Assembly: GCA_037962975.1 (NCBI GenBank)
Contig: CM075670.1
Span: 150,974,501 to 151,038,500, forward strand
Reading direction: 5' to 3'
Source: Clitoria ternatea
Taxonomy: Eukaryota > Streptophyta > Magnoliopsida > Fabales > Fabaceae
Length of the DNA stretch: 64,000 nucleotides
Each line of letters begins with the position of its first letter. Position 1 is the first letter of the stretch. The notes beneath the pieces were generated by a model. It ran no database searches. It was not told the origin of the DNA and saw only the letters and a list, made by a program, of their open reading frames with translations. The translations under genes and the position numbers were made by a program. Shown here one piece after another: positions 34,435 to 42,590 of this stretch.

Positions 34435-35739
34435 TCACTCTTCCTCGGATGAGTCCTCCTCTGTTCCCAAGTCTCTTTCTGGAGGTCCCTGAGTTGAAGT
34501 TCCTGGCCTATCCTCCTGTGTAGCCTCACCTCCTCCCACAAACGGAGGCCTGTCCCCAGGCCAAGCAAGCAGGGCCTCAAACTGGGCAGGTGGCATCCAT
34601 GGATTGTGTTGACCTGCAGGAATGCTATGATAAAGGCCATTGTGAACATGTAACAAACCTCTATGCTGAGCGTTCTGCTGGGCTAGGAGATGGCTGTTTT
34701 GAACTTTGAGGATGTGAATGCCTTGTAAAATCAGGTTGGCTTCAGTGCTGAGGGGGGGGTGGGCAGGTGCAGTGCTGAATGTTTGCTGTGCTGCTTGTGG
34801 GGCATGTAGAGGAGGTGCATCAGTTGCAGGGAGTGCTGGATTGCTGCAGTAACGCTCAATGAAGCGTTTGTCTATTGAAGGCCTGATTGGTTTGAGGTCT
34901 TGTACCTCAACACCATGAGCTGCACAAAAATCAGTGATAAAGGCAGGAAAACCAAGACTCCCTTTTACCTTTTGACCTGCCTGGGAATACTTCTGGTCAG
35001 AAATCACAAACTTGTGGATTTCATCCGATAGTACTTGGGCTAGATCAATAGAGATGTCCTCTCTCAGAATGCAGTATAGGAGATAACACCTACTAAAAAT
35101 CAAATCAGAGACATGAGCGTTAGGTGCTATGTTAGCTAATAAGAAGGAAGTCCAAACTTGAGCAATAGTAGTCATGTCCTTTCTTAAAACTCTCAGTGGT
35201 GTCTCTCCTTGCCCCATTTGGAAGTGGTGTCCTGGAACACAGATAGCAGCTTCAAGGTCATGTGTGGCAATGAACTGGTTCCTTGCAACCATGGCAGCAT
35301 ATTCGCAGATTTCCCCTTCACCTAAGGTCATGATGTTCCCCAAGTAGAAATTGATGGTGTCTCTGTCATATGAGAGCCAGGTACCCCGCACATAGGTTTT
35401 TCGTTCCCCCCCTCCATCTCTTGTCCAGGCGTTTGCATAGAATTCTCTTACTACTTCAGGGTCAAATTTCTCCCTTGGGTAACATACTTTTAACCAATTT
35501 CTCCTTCTTATGATCTGCAGGAAGGCATCGCATTCTCCCAAGGCCAAGTCTACTTTCCTTTCTGGTATGAATGTCCAATTTGAGATGTCTTCATACCGCT
35601 TGCTGTTGCCTTGCTTCCTGAACCTTGGAGCATCATCTTGTTTATCAGTTCTTGGTCTTTTGCCCTTGTTCTTTCGGGAACTTCTTTTTGGAGAAGTGGT
35701 GGCAGGGGGATTTGGTGCAGTTTGCTTGGTTCTGGCCAT
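34435..35739 (-). CDS. Athila accessory ('env-like') protein, putative plant transposon protein domain, H3-like N terminus
   Basis: 434 codons from the ATG at 35739. The frame is open further up to an ATG at 35868, but that part looks like intron (T-rich, ending CTTCTTGCAG right at this ATG), so I chose 35739. The protein starts MARTKQTA; with Met removed, residues 1-7 equal the histone H3 tail. A basic NLS-like stretch follows (KRSSRKNKGKRPR, about 17-29). A domain at about 40-260 shows DPEVVREFYANAW, YVRGTWLSYDRDTINFYLG and SRCYLLYCILREDISIDLAQ, matching plant 'putative transposon protein' (PF20167-like) as I recognise it. The C terminus is rich in Ala, Pro and His and ends in an acidic SEEE. 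I see no transmembrane helix or signal peptide from this start, so an envelope role is doubtful. Function is unknown. Confidence 0.8.
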   Translation of the reverse strand: MARTKQTAPNPPATTSPKRSSRKNKGKRPRTDKQDDAPRFRKQGNSKRYEDISNWTFIPERKVDLALGECDAFLQIIRRRNWLKVCYPREKFDPEVVREFYANAWTRDGGGERKTYVRGTWLSYDRDTINFYLGNIMTLGEGEICEYAAMVARNQFIATHDLEAAICVPGHHFQMGQGETPLRVLRKDMTTIAQVWTSFLLANIAPNAHVSDLIFSRCYLLYCILREDISIDLAQVLSDEIHKFVISDQKYSQAGQKVKGSLGFPAFITDFCAAHGVEVQDLKPIRPSIDKRFIERYCSNPALPATDAPPLHAPQAAQQTFSTAPAHPPLSTEANLILQGIHILKVQNSHLLAQQNAQHRGLLHVHNGLYHSIPAGQHNPWMPPAQFEALLAWPGDRPPFVGGGEATQEDRPGTSTQGPPERDLGTEEDSSEEE

Positions 35740-36044
35740 CTGCAAGAAGGTTAAGAACCACTTTGCACTTAAAATACTTCCTTTTAGGACTTTTATCAAA
35801 CATTCAGCATGCATTAAAAGAATGTGAAATAGAAAAGGGACATGCATTACAATGAAAGTGAAACACAAGAACCAAACCTTTGAATGTCTTTCTCTAACAA
35901 TTCAGGAACAACCAAGTATAGATCATAGCATTCATTAAACACAGAGAAAAATGACATCAACATGTGCAAAAAGAAAGGTATCAATTCTCCCTAACACAGT
36001 AGTCATATGCTGTTAATTCAAAAAGAGGATAGTGCAGTGGTTAC
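35740..36044 (-). other. Predicted 5'-UTR intron of the Athila accessory gene
   Basis: On the minus strand the donor reads TTCCAG|GTAACC at 36045/36044 and the acceptor CTTCTTGCAG|ATGGCC at 35740/35739. The 305 bases between are T-rich, as plant introns are, with a possible branch site TTCTTAACC about 20 bases before the acceptor. Splicing would put the ATG at the first base of exon 2. It would also remove the hydrophobic stretch coded between 35868 and 35740. An alternative is that the acceptor joins a donor in the 5' leader of the genomic RNA. Confidence 0.55.
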
Positions 36045-36248
36045 CTGGAAGGATCCGAACGTGCTAGAGAGAATGGTTTGCAAAATAAAAGTGTGATTTA
36101 TGAAATGAAAGGGAAAAGACAATTATTGGAGAAGAGAGGGTGGTTACAAAACTTAGAGAGTCGGAAGGTTGATGAACGGTTACGTGAGTGAGAGAGTGGG
36201 CGGTTTCAGAATTCTGCATTTATTATTATCAGGGGCCTTTTTGCATTT
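36045..36248 (-). promoter_or_regulatory. Putative internal promoter and TC-rich leader of the accessory gene
   Basis: On the minus strand this holds TC-rich tracts (ACTCTCTCACTCACG, CCACCCTCTCTTCTCC) typical of plant 5' UTRs and core promoters. It lies between the palindrome cluster and the predicted intron. AT-rich CATAAATCAC and AATAATAAATG are possible TATA-like sites, none convincing. The SIRE-like element has the same kind of TC-rich leader before its accessory ORF. Confidence 0.45.
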
Positions 36249-36928
36249 CACGCTTGAGCGCCACGAAGTAACGCTTGAGCGCGCGAGTTCCTCGCTTGAG
36301 CGCGATATATCCACGCTTGAGCGTGATCGGCCTGGATTCAGAATCTGAAAATGGAACTTCACGCTTGAGCGCAATATAACCACGCTTGAGCTTGGTCGGC
36401 CTGGATGCAGAGTTTGGTAATGAAAACTTCACGCTTGAGCGTGTTTTTGTCACGCTTGGGCGTAAGAGTTACGCGCTTGAGCGCAGGTTTATCACGCTTG
36501 AGCGTGTGGGCATTGCTCCAAGGTATGCTTTCCTCGCTCAGGCTGGTTTTGATCTCGCTTGAGCGTACAACCAAATTTTAATACCTGATGCTTTATCAAT
36601 GTCTCGCTTGAGCGCATGTTTGAGCGCAGGTATGTTGCGCTTGAGCGCCAAAGTATCACGCTTGAGCGTGATCACCCATCTGATGCTTAGTTTAACTTCT
36701 CGCTTGGGCGCAGGGGTCTTGCTTTGAGCGTGTCAGCCTCTGATTGCTGTCCAGATCCTTTCGCTTAAGCGTAATAGGTCACGCTTAAGCGAGATCGAGT
36801 TTATTTTGTTGAAAATTTCTTTAGCAGAGGTGCCACGCTTAAGCTTGACTTTCACGCTTAAGCTTGATGAGGATGGTTTAGGACTTACCTTGGCTCGCTT
36901 AAGCTAGATTATCCACGCTTGAGCGTGG
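36249..36928 (-). repeat. Palindrome cluster between Athila pol and accessory gene
   Basis: About 25 copies or half-copies of CACGCTTGAGCGTG and variants (CGCTTAAGCG, CGCTTGGGCG) in 680 bp, with irregular spacing of about 15-60 bases. The same motif fills U3 of this element's LTRs. It lies upstream of the accessory gene leader. Confidence 0.9.
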
Positions 36929-37125
36929 TGATGTCCTCATGTCTCTCTGAACTCAGCCTCCAACTCCAGTTTTGTTTGTCTTTGTTTGAGACTCTTCTAC
37001 AAGGTAAACAGAAACTTTTTTATTTTTTTATTTTTGAAAAATTTTCAAAGAAATAAAACACAAAAGATTGGGTTGCCTCCCAATAAGCGCTTGTTTAACG
37101 TCATTAGCTCGACGCCTGAGTTTGA
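36929..37125 (-). other. Block conserved directly after Athila pol
   Basis: At 37068-37110 the plus strand reads GGGTTGCCTCCC, then AGCGCTTGTTTAACGTC, followed by the pol stop. The gag/protease element keeps a matching block at 7522-7570. A run of T and A at 37017-37040 is also shared. Role unknown; it is the right-hand side of the deletion in that element. Confidence 0.65.
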
Positions 37126-40100
37126 TCATGGGTCTTTTAGCAGGATATCAGTGGCAACCTTCTCCACTTCTCCCCCTAAATAGGGCTTTATTCTCTGTCC
37201 GTTCACGACCCAAGTTCTTTCAGATTTTGGATCTTGCAACTCAATAGCTCCATAAGGTTTCACCTCCCTGACAATAAAGGGTCCTGACCATTTAGACTTG
37301 AGTTTTCCTGGGAATAGTTTCATCCTTGAGTTGAAAAGAAGAACAGATTGTCCCTGGTGAAAACTTTTTTTCATGATGTGTCTATCATGGTAAACCTTCA
37401 TTTTCTCTTTATAGATCCTGGATGAGTCATAGGCATGATTCCTCCATTCTTCTAATTTGTGCATCTGAATCTTCCTTTCTTCAGCTGATGCCTTTGGGTC
37501 ATAGTTGAGGGTTTTCAGTGCCCAAAATGCTTTATGTTCAAGTTCCACTGGAAGATGGCAATTTTTACCATATACCAATTGATAAGGTGAAAATCCAGTT
37601 GGTGCCTTGTATGCTGTTCTATAGGCCCATAAAGCGTCATCTAACTTCAATGACCAGTCTTTTCTGCTTTGGCTGATTGTCTTCTCAAGTATCCTCTTAA
37701 TTTCTCGGTTGGATACTTCCACTTGGCCATTGGCTTGAGGATGATAAGGGGAAGTTACTTTGTGCTTGACTCCATAATGTTCAAGGCATCTTTGGAGTTG
37801 ACTGTTGCAGAAATGAGAGCCTCCATCACTTATTAAAACTCTTGGGGTGCCAAACCTGCTGAAAATGTGTTTCTTAAGAAATTTGATAACAGTCTTGGCA
37901 TCAGCTTTAGTACATGCCATGGCTTCCACCCACTTAGAGACATAATCTACTGCCACAATTATGTACTCATTTGAGAATGACATTGGTAATGGCCCAGTAA
38001 AATCGATGCCCCAACAATCAAAGACTTCTATTTCAAGGATGGCAGTCAAGGGCATCTCATGTCTTTTTGATATGTTTCCTGTCTTCTGACATGCTTCACA
38101 ATGCTGCACAAAAACATTAGCATCTTTAAACAAAGAGGGCCAATAAAAACCTGATTGGAGGATCTTTGCTGCTGTCCTTTCCCCATTGAAATGTCCTCCA
38201 TAGGGTGAGCTGTGACAGTGCCATAGGATGCTCTCAGCCTCCTCTTGGGACACACATCTCCTCAAGATGTGATCTGATCCAAGTTTGAATAGGTAGGGGT
38301 CATCCCATATGAATTGCTTTGCATCCCTTAGAAACTTCTTCTTCTGCTGCCATGAAAGGTCATCAGGCAGTACTCCAGCAGCTTTAAAGTTGGCCATGTC
38401 TGCAAACCATGGCCGTTCTTTCATCATCAGTAGCTTTTCATCAGGGAATTCTTCCTTCACTTCAGGTTGGAGCCGTGTGACTTCCTGATTGACAAGTCGG
38501 GACAAATGATCTGCAATAAAATTTTCGCTGCCCTTTTTGTCTTTGACTACTAGGTTGAATTCTTGCATTAGCAAGATCCATCTAATTAGTCTGGGCTTAG
38601 AATCAGGCTTATTCAACAGATATTTAATGGCAGCATGGTCAGTAAAAATAGTAATCTTGGAACCAATCAGATAAGGTCTAAATTTTTCCAGGCCATACAC
38701 TATTGCTAAGAGTTCTTTTTCTGTTGTTGCATAATTTGTTTGTGCAGGATTTAAAACTTTACTAGCATAGTGTATAACATGAAAAATTTTAGCCTTTCTT
38801 TGTCCTAATACGGCCCCAACAGCATAATCACTGGCATCACACATCATTTCAAAGTCTAGTCCCCAATCAGGGGCAACTATTACAGGTGCACATGTTAGTT
38901 TATGCTTTAGAGTTTCGAAGGCATATAAACAAGAATCATCAAAAATAAAAGGAGTGTCTTTGTTTAAGAGATTACTCAAAGGCTTTGCAATTTTTGAGAA
39001 GTCCTTGATGAACCTTCTATAAAATCCTGCATGGCCCAAGAAGCTTCTGACTCCTTTTACATTTCCTGGTGGTGGCAATTTCTCGATTACTTCTACCTTT
39101 GCTTTGTCCACTTCAATACCTCTTTTGGAGATTTGATGTCCTAATACAATGCCTTCAGTCACCATGAAGTGACATTTTTCCCAATTCAAAACCAAATTGG
39201 TGTCTACACATCTTTTCAACACAATGGTCAAATTATTCAAACATTGATCAAATGATGAACCAAAAACAGAAAAATCATCCATGAAAACCTCTATGCATTT
39301 TTCCACCAAATCAGAGAAGATAGCAAGCATACATCTTTGAAATGTTGCAGGAGCATTGCACAATCCGAAGGGCATTTTTCTGTATGCAAATACCCCAAAG
39401 GGACATGTGAATGTTGTTTTTTCTTGATCCTCAGGTGCAACTGCGATCTGGTTATACCCTGAGTATCCATCTAGGAAGCAGTAGTATGCTTGACCTGCAA
39501 GTCTTTCTAACATTTGATCCATGAAGGGTAGAGGGAAGTTATCTTTCCGGGTAGCAGTGTTTAGTTTCCTGTAATCGATACACATCCTCCATCCTGTGAC
39601 TGTTCTTGTAGGGATCAATTCATGCCTCTCATTCTGTATGACAGTGATTCCTCCTTTCTTTGGAACAACCTGCACAGGACTTACCCAAGAGCTATCAGAA
39701 ATAGGATAAATTATACCAGCTTCTAGTAATTTAGTTACCTCCCCTTTTACCACTTCCTTCATAGTTGGGTTCAAACGTCTCTGTGGCTGAGCAATTGGTT
39801 TGAATTCTTGTTCCATGTAAATGTGATGAGTGCAGTAAGCTGGGCTTATTCCCTTCAAATCTTCCAGCCTCCATCCAATCGCTGTTGAATGTTCCTTTAA
39901 CACTTGAATCAACTGCTTCTCTTCTGTACCTGTCAATTCCCTATTAATAATAACAGGTTTTTGGTTATCATTATCAAGAAAGACATATTTCAAGTGTGGA
40001 GGTAAAGCTTTTAACTCCACTTTTGGTGGGACAACTTCTTTTGTTTCCTCAGACAGCCTTTCAAAGTGACTTTCTTTTTGAGTATCTTGCTTGTCCTTCT

Positions 40101-42444
40101 TGTCTTCCTCCATTGCTCCAATGTTCAGCTTCTCTAGTGGATCTCTGTTGAACCATTCGTTGGTTTGTTCTCTGATGGCTTCTTCTTCAATGTCAATTTT
40201 GAAGCACTGCTGTTTGTCTTTTGGGTATTTCATTGCATCAAACATGTTGAAATTTACTTCTTCATCTTGTACTCTCACTTTTAACTTCCCGTCATCCACA
40301 TCAATGATTACTTTTGCAGTCTTCATGAAGGGTCTCCCCAAAATGAGAGGTACTTCTGCATCTTCTTCTATATCCATTATGACAAAATCTACAGGAAACA
40401 CAAACTTGTCAACTCTTACCAGTACATCTTCAGCTATGCCATATGGAAATTTCATAGACCTATCCGCCAGTTGGAGGGTCATCCTGGTTGGCTTCACCTC
40501 AAGATCTCCAATTTTTTTCACCATTGAGAGAGGCATTAGATTAATGCTTGCTCCTAGATCCAAGAGTGCTTTTCCTACTGGTAGAGTACCAATAGTTACT
40601 GGGATTGTGAAACTTCCGGGATCTTTTGTTTTTTGTGGCAGTGCCTTTTGAATGATGGCACTGCAGCCTGCTGCAAGCTCCACTGTTTCTTCAGAAAATC
40701 TCTTCTTCTTTGTTAACAGTTCCTTCATAAATTTAGCGTAAGTTGGCATTTGCTCCATGGCTTCCACAAAAGGTATGTTTATTTGTAACCTTTTGAAGAT
40801 ATCCATAAATCTTGCAAATTGCCTTTCCTTGTCCATTTTTGAAGGGTTCTTTGGATACGGCAAGCTCTTCAGTTGTGGTGTTGGGTCGTCCACCTTTTTC
40901 TTCCCCTCTTTTATTTCTTTCTTTTTTTCTTTTTCAACTTCCTCCTTCATATCATTATTCTTCTTTTCACTAACTTCCTCTTCTGTTTCTTTTTCTTTTT
41001 CTACTTTTTCTTCCACCTTGTCATTCTCTTTTTGTCCAATGACCTTTCCACTTCTTGTTGTGATTGCTTTGCATTGCTCCTTTGGATTTGGGTGTGTATT
41101 AGCTCCAAATTGAGAGTTGTGATGCTCTGCAATTTGGCGAGCCAATTGCCCCACTTGTGTCTCCAGGTTTCTTATCGAAGCATCAGTGTTCTTTTGGTTG
41201 GTGATTGAGACCTGCATGAATTTTTCTAGAGTGTCCTCTAGTTTTGATGTCCTTTCTGTCAATGAAGGACCTTGCTGATAAGGTTGCTGTCTGTTGGATG
41301 TGCTTGCTTCTTGCTTCCATCCACCACTTTGACTATTCCTCCATCCCTGTGAAAAATTATTGGGGTAAGCATTGTTATTGAAGTTACTTTGCTTACCTTG
41401 GTTATTCATATAGAGGATAGATTGATCTCCTTGCTCTCCTTGGCAGTGTCCATTCTGATGCTCTCCTCCACAAAAGTCACATCTCATTAGTGCTTGTTGG
41501 TTTCCTGTAGAGGACTGTACAGCATGCAGTTGTTGCGGGAGTTTTGCCATTTGCTGTGTCAGAACTTCAATTTGTTGTGTCAAAATCTTATTTTGAGCCA
41601 AAATGGCATCTGTTGTATTAAGTTCCAACACTCCCTTCTTTTGGATTTGTGTTCTGTCATGCTGAGCCTGGTAATCTGTGGATGATAATGCTTCAATGAT
41701 CCTTGTAGCTTGCTCTGCATCCACTGTCATCATGGTTCCTCCAGCTGCTGCATCCAAAATCATTTTAGTATCACCCTTTAAACCACTGTAAAAGATATTC
41801 AATTGGGCAATATCTTCCAGTCCATGGTTTGGGCATCTTCTGAGGAGAGATTTGAAGCGTTCCCATGCTTCACAAAAGGGTTCATCATGGCTTTGTTTAA
41901 ATGTTGTGATATCTGATTTAGCCTTGATGAATCTGGATGGTGGGAAGAATCTGTGTAGGAATTTTTCCTCCACTGTCTCCCAGCTGTTCAAGCTTTGATT
42001 TGGGTGTGACTGGAGCCATTCTTTAGCTTTTCCTGCAAGAGAAAAAGGAAACAATCTCAGGTATGCTGCCTCAATTACTTCCTGTTCAAATCCCATTGTT
42101 CCTACCAATTCATAGAATGTGTCCAAGTGAGTGTAAGGATCTTCACTGGACATTCCATGAAATTGATGGGAACTAATTAAACTAAGGCAGGCAGGTTTCA
42201 TTTCTATAGCCCTGATTGTATTTGGTATAGCAATGCTTAAGTAGTGTCTAGGTCCTTGTTGCAATGTGTAATCTCCAAGTGTTCTCCTTGGTGGATTTTG
42301 ATTATTGTTGTTGTTCTCCATTGTAAGAGAGGAAGTTTGTCCTACGTGGAAGTTCTTCTTGGCTTTCTTGATTTTCTTGAGGAACCTGTCTATCTCAGGA
42401 TCAAATGCAAGTTGTTCTTTTGTACCCTGTCCTCTCAAGATCAT
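37126..42444 (-). CDS. Athila gag-pol polyprotein, intact
   Basis: One open frame of 1772 codons; the ATG at 42444 is about 120 bases after the primer site. Order: Gag capsid, about 60-280 (AWERFKSLLRRCPNHG); zinc knuckle from Cys322 (CDFCGGEHQNGHC); acidic/lysine-rich spacer, about 460-530; protease with DLGAS at Asp629; RT with PFGLCNAPATFQRCM and FMDDF (Asp1056, Asp1057); RNase H with CDASDYAVGAVLG; integrase with the H-C zinc site (HCEACQ) and the catalytic triad Asp1481, Asp1540, Glu1576 (35 residues between the last two). No stop or frameshift and all catalytic residues kept. It supplies particle, protease, RT and integrase, and may also serve deficient relatives. No chromodomain, as usual for Athila. 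Confidence 0.97.
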   Translation of the reverse strand: MILRGQGTKEQLAFDPEIDRFLKKIKKAKKNFHVGQTSSLTMENNNNNQNPPRRTLGDYTLQQGPRHYLSIAIPNTIRAIEMKPACLSLISSHQFHGMSSEDPYTHLDTFYELVGTMGFEQEVIEAAYLRLFPFSLAGKAKEWLQSHPNQSLNSWETVEEKFLHRFFPPSRFIKAKSDITTFKQSHDEPFCEAWERFKSLLRRCPNHGLEDIAQLNIFYSGLKGDTKMILDAAAGGTMMTVDAEQATRIIEALSSTDYQAQHDRTQIQKKGVLELNTTDAILAQNKILTQQIEVLTQQMAKLPQQLHAVQSSTGNQQALMRCDFCGGEHQNGHCQGEQGDQSILYMNNQGKQSNFNNNAYPNNFSQGWRNSQSGGWKQEASTSNRQQPYQQGPSLTERTSKLEDTLEKFMQVSITNQKNTDASIRNLETQVGQLARQIAEHHNSQFGANTHPNPKEQCKAITTRSGKVIGQKENDKVEEKVEKEKETEEEVSEKKNNDMKEEVEKEKKKEIKEGKKKVDDPTPQLKSLPYPKNPSKMDKERQFARFMDIFKRLQINIPFVEAMEQMPTYAKFMKELLTKKKRFSEETVELAAGCSAIIQKALPQKTKDPGSFTIPVTIGTLPVGKALLDLGASINLMPLSMVKKIGDLEVKPTRMTLQLADRSMKFPYGIAEDVLVRVDKFVFPVDFVIMDIEEDAEVPLILGRPFMKTAKVIIDVDDGKLKVRVQDEEVNFNMFDAMKYPKDKQQCFKIDIEEEAIREQTNEWFNRDPLEKLNIGAMEEDKKDKQDTQKESHFERLSEETKEVVPPKVELKALPPHLKYVFLDNDNQKPVIINRELTGTEEKQLIQVLKEHSTAIGWRLEDLKGISPAYCTHHIYMEQEFKPIAQPQRRLNPTMKEVVKGEVTKLLEAGIIYPISDSSWVSPVQVVPKKGGITVIQNERHELIPTRTVTGWRMCIDYRKLNTATRKDNFPLPFMDQMLERLAGQAYYCFLDGYSGYNQIAVAPEDQEKTTFTCPFGVFAYRKMPFGLCNAPATFQRCMLAIFSDLVEKCIEVFMDDFSVFGSSFDQCLNNLTIVLKRCVDTNLVLNWEKCHFMVTEGIVLGHQISKRGIEVDKAKVEVIEKLPPPGNVKGVRSFLGHAGFYRRFIKDFSKIAKPLSNLLNKDTPFIFDDSCLYAFETLKHKLTCAPVIVAPDWGLDFEMMCDASDYAVGAVLGQRKAKIFHVIHYASKVLNPAQTNYATTEKELLAIVYGLEKFRPYLIGSKITIFTDHAAIKYLLNKPDSKPRLIRWILLMQEFNLVVKDKKGSENFIADHLSRLVNQEVTRLQPEVKEEFPDEKLLMMKERPWFADMANFKAAGVLPDDLSWQQKKKFLRDAKQFIWDDPYLFKLGSDHILRRCVSQEEAESILWHCHSSPYGGHFNGERTAAKILQSGFYWPSLFKDANVFVQHCEACQKTGNISKRHEMPLTAILEIEVFDCWGIDFTGPLPMSFSNEYIIVAVDYVSKWVEAMACTKADAKTVIKFLKKHIFSRFGTPRVLISDGGSHFCNSQLQRCLEHYGVKHKVTSPYHPQANGQVEVSNREIKRILEKTISQSRKDWSLKLDDALWAYRTAYKAPTGFSPYQLVYGKNCHLPVELEHKAFWALKTLNYDPKASAEERKIQMHKLEEWRNHAYDSSRIYKEKMKVYHDRHIMKKSFHQGQSVLLFNSRMKLFPGKLKSKWSGPFIVREVKPYGAIELQDPKSERTWVVNGQRIKPYLGGEVEKVATDILLKDP

Positions 42445-42567
42445 GAATCAAGAATTCAAAGTAGCAAAAAAAAAAAAAAAATAATAAAAAAATAAAAACA
42501 AATTGAAAACAAATTTATTTACACTGTCTTATCAATTCAATGCTAAAATATTCAAGCTTAAATCACC

Positions 42568-42585
42568 TCCCCGGCAACGGCGCCA
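42568..42585 (-). promoter_or_regulatory. Athila primer-binding site, tRNA-Asp
   Basis: The minus strand reads TGGCGCCGTTGCCGGGGA, five bases from the LTR end, complementary to the 3' end of tRNA-Asp. An A/T homopolymer (42465-42481) lies between it and the gag-pol start. Confidence 0.9.
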
Positions 42586-42590
42586 AAACT

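Noticed and set aside
35740..35868. Hydrophobic N-terminal extension of the Athila accessory ORF, resembling a signal peptide or membrane anchor
   Set aside because: It lies in T-rich DNA ending CTTCTTGCAG directly before a better ATG and is most likely intron read-through.
36249..36928. Regularly interspersed palindromes resembling a CRISPR array
   Set aside because: Spacing and repeat sequence vary, the motif is 10-16 bp, there are no cas genes, and the setting is a plant retrotransposon.
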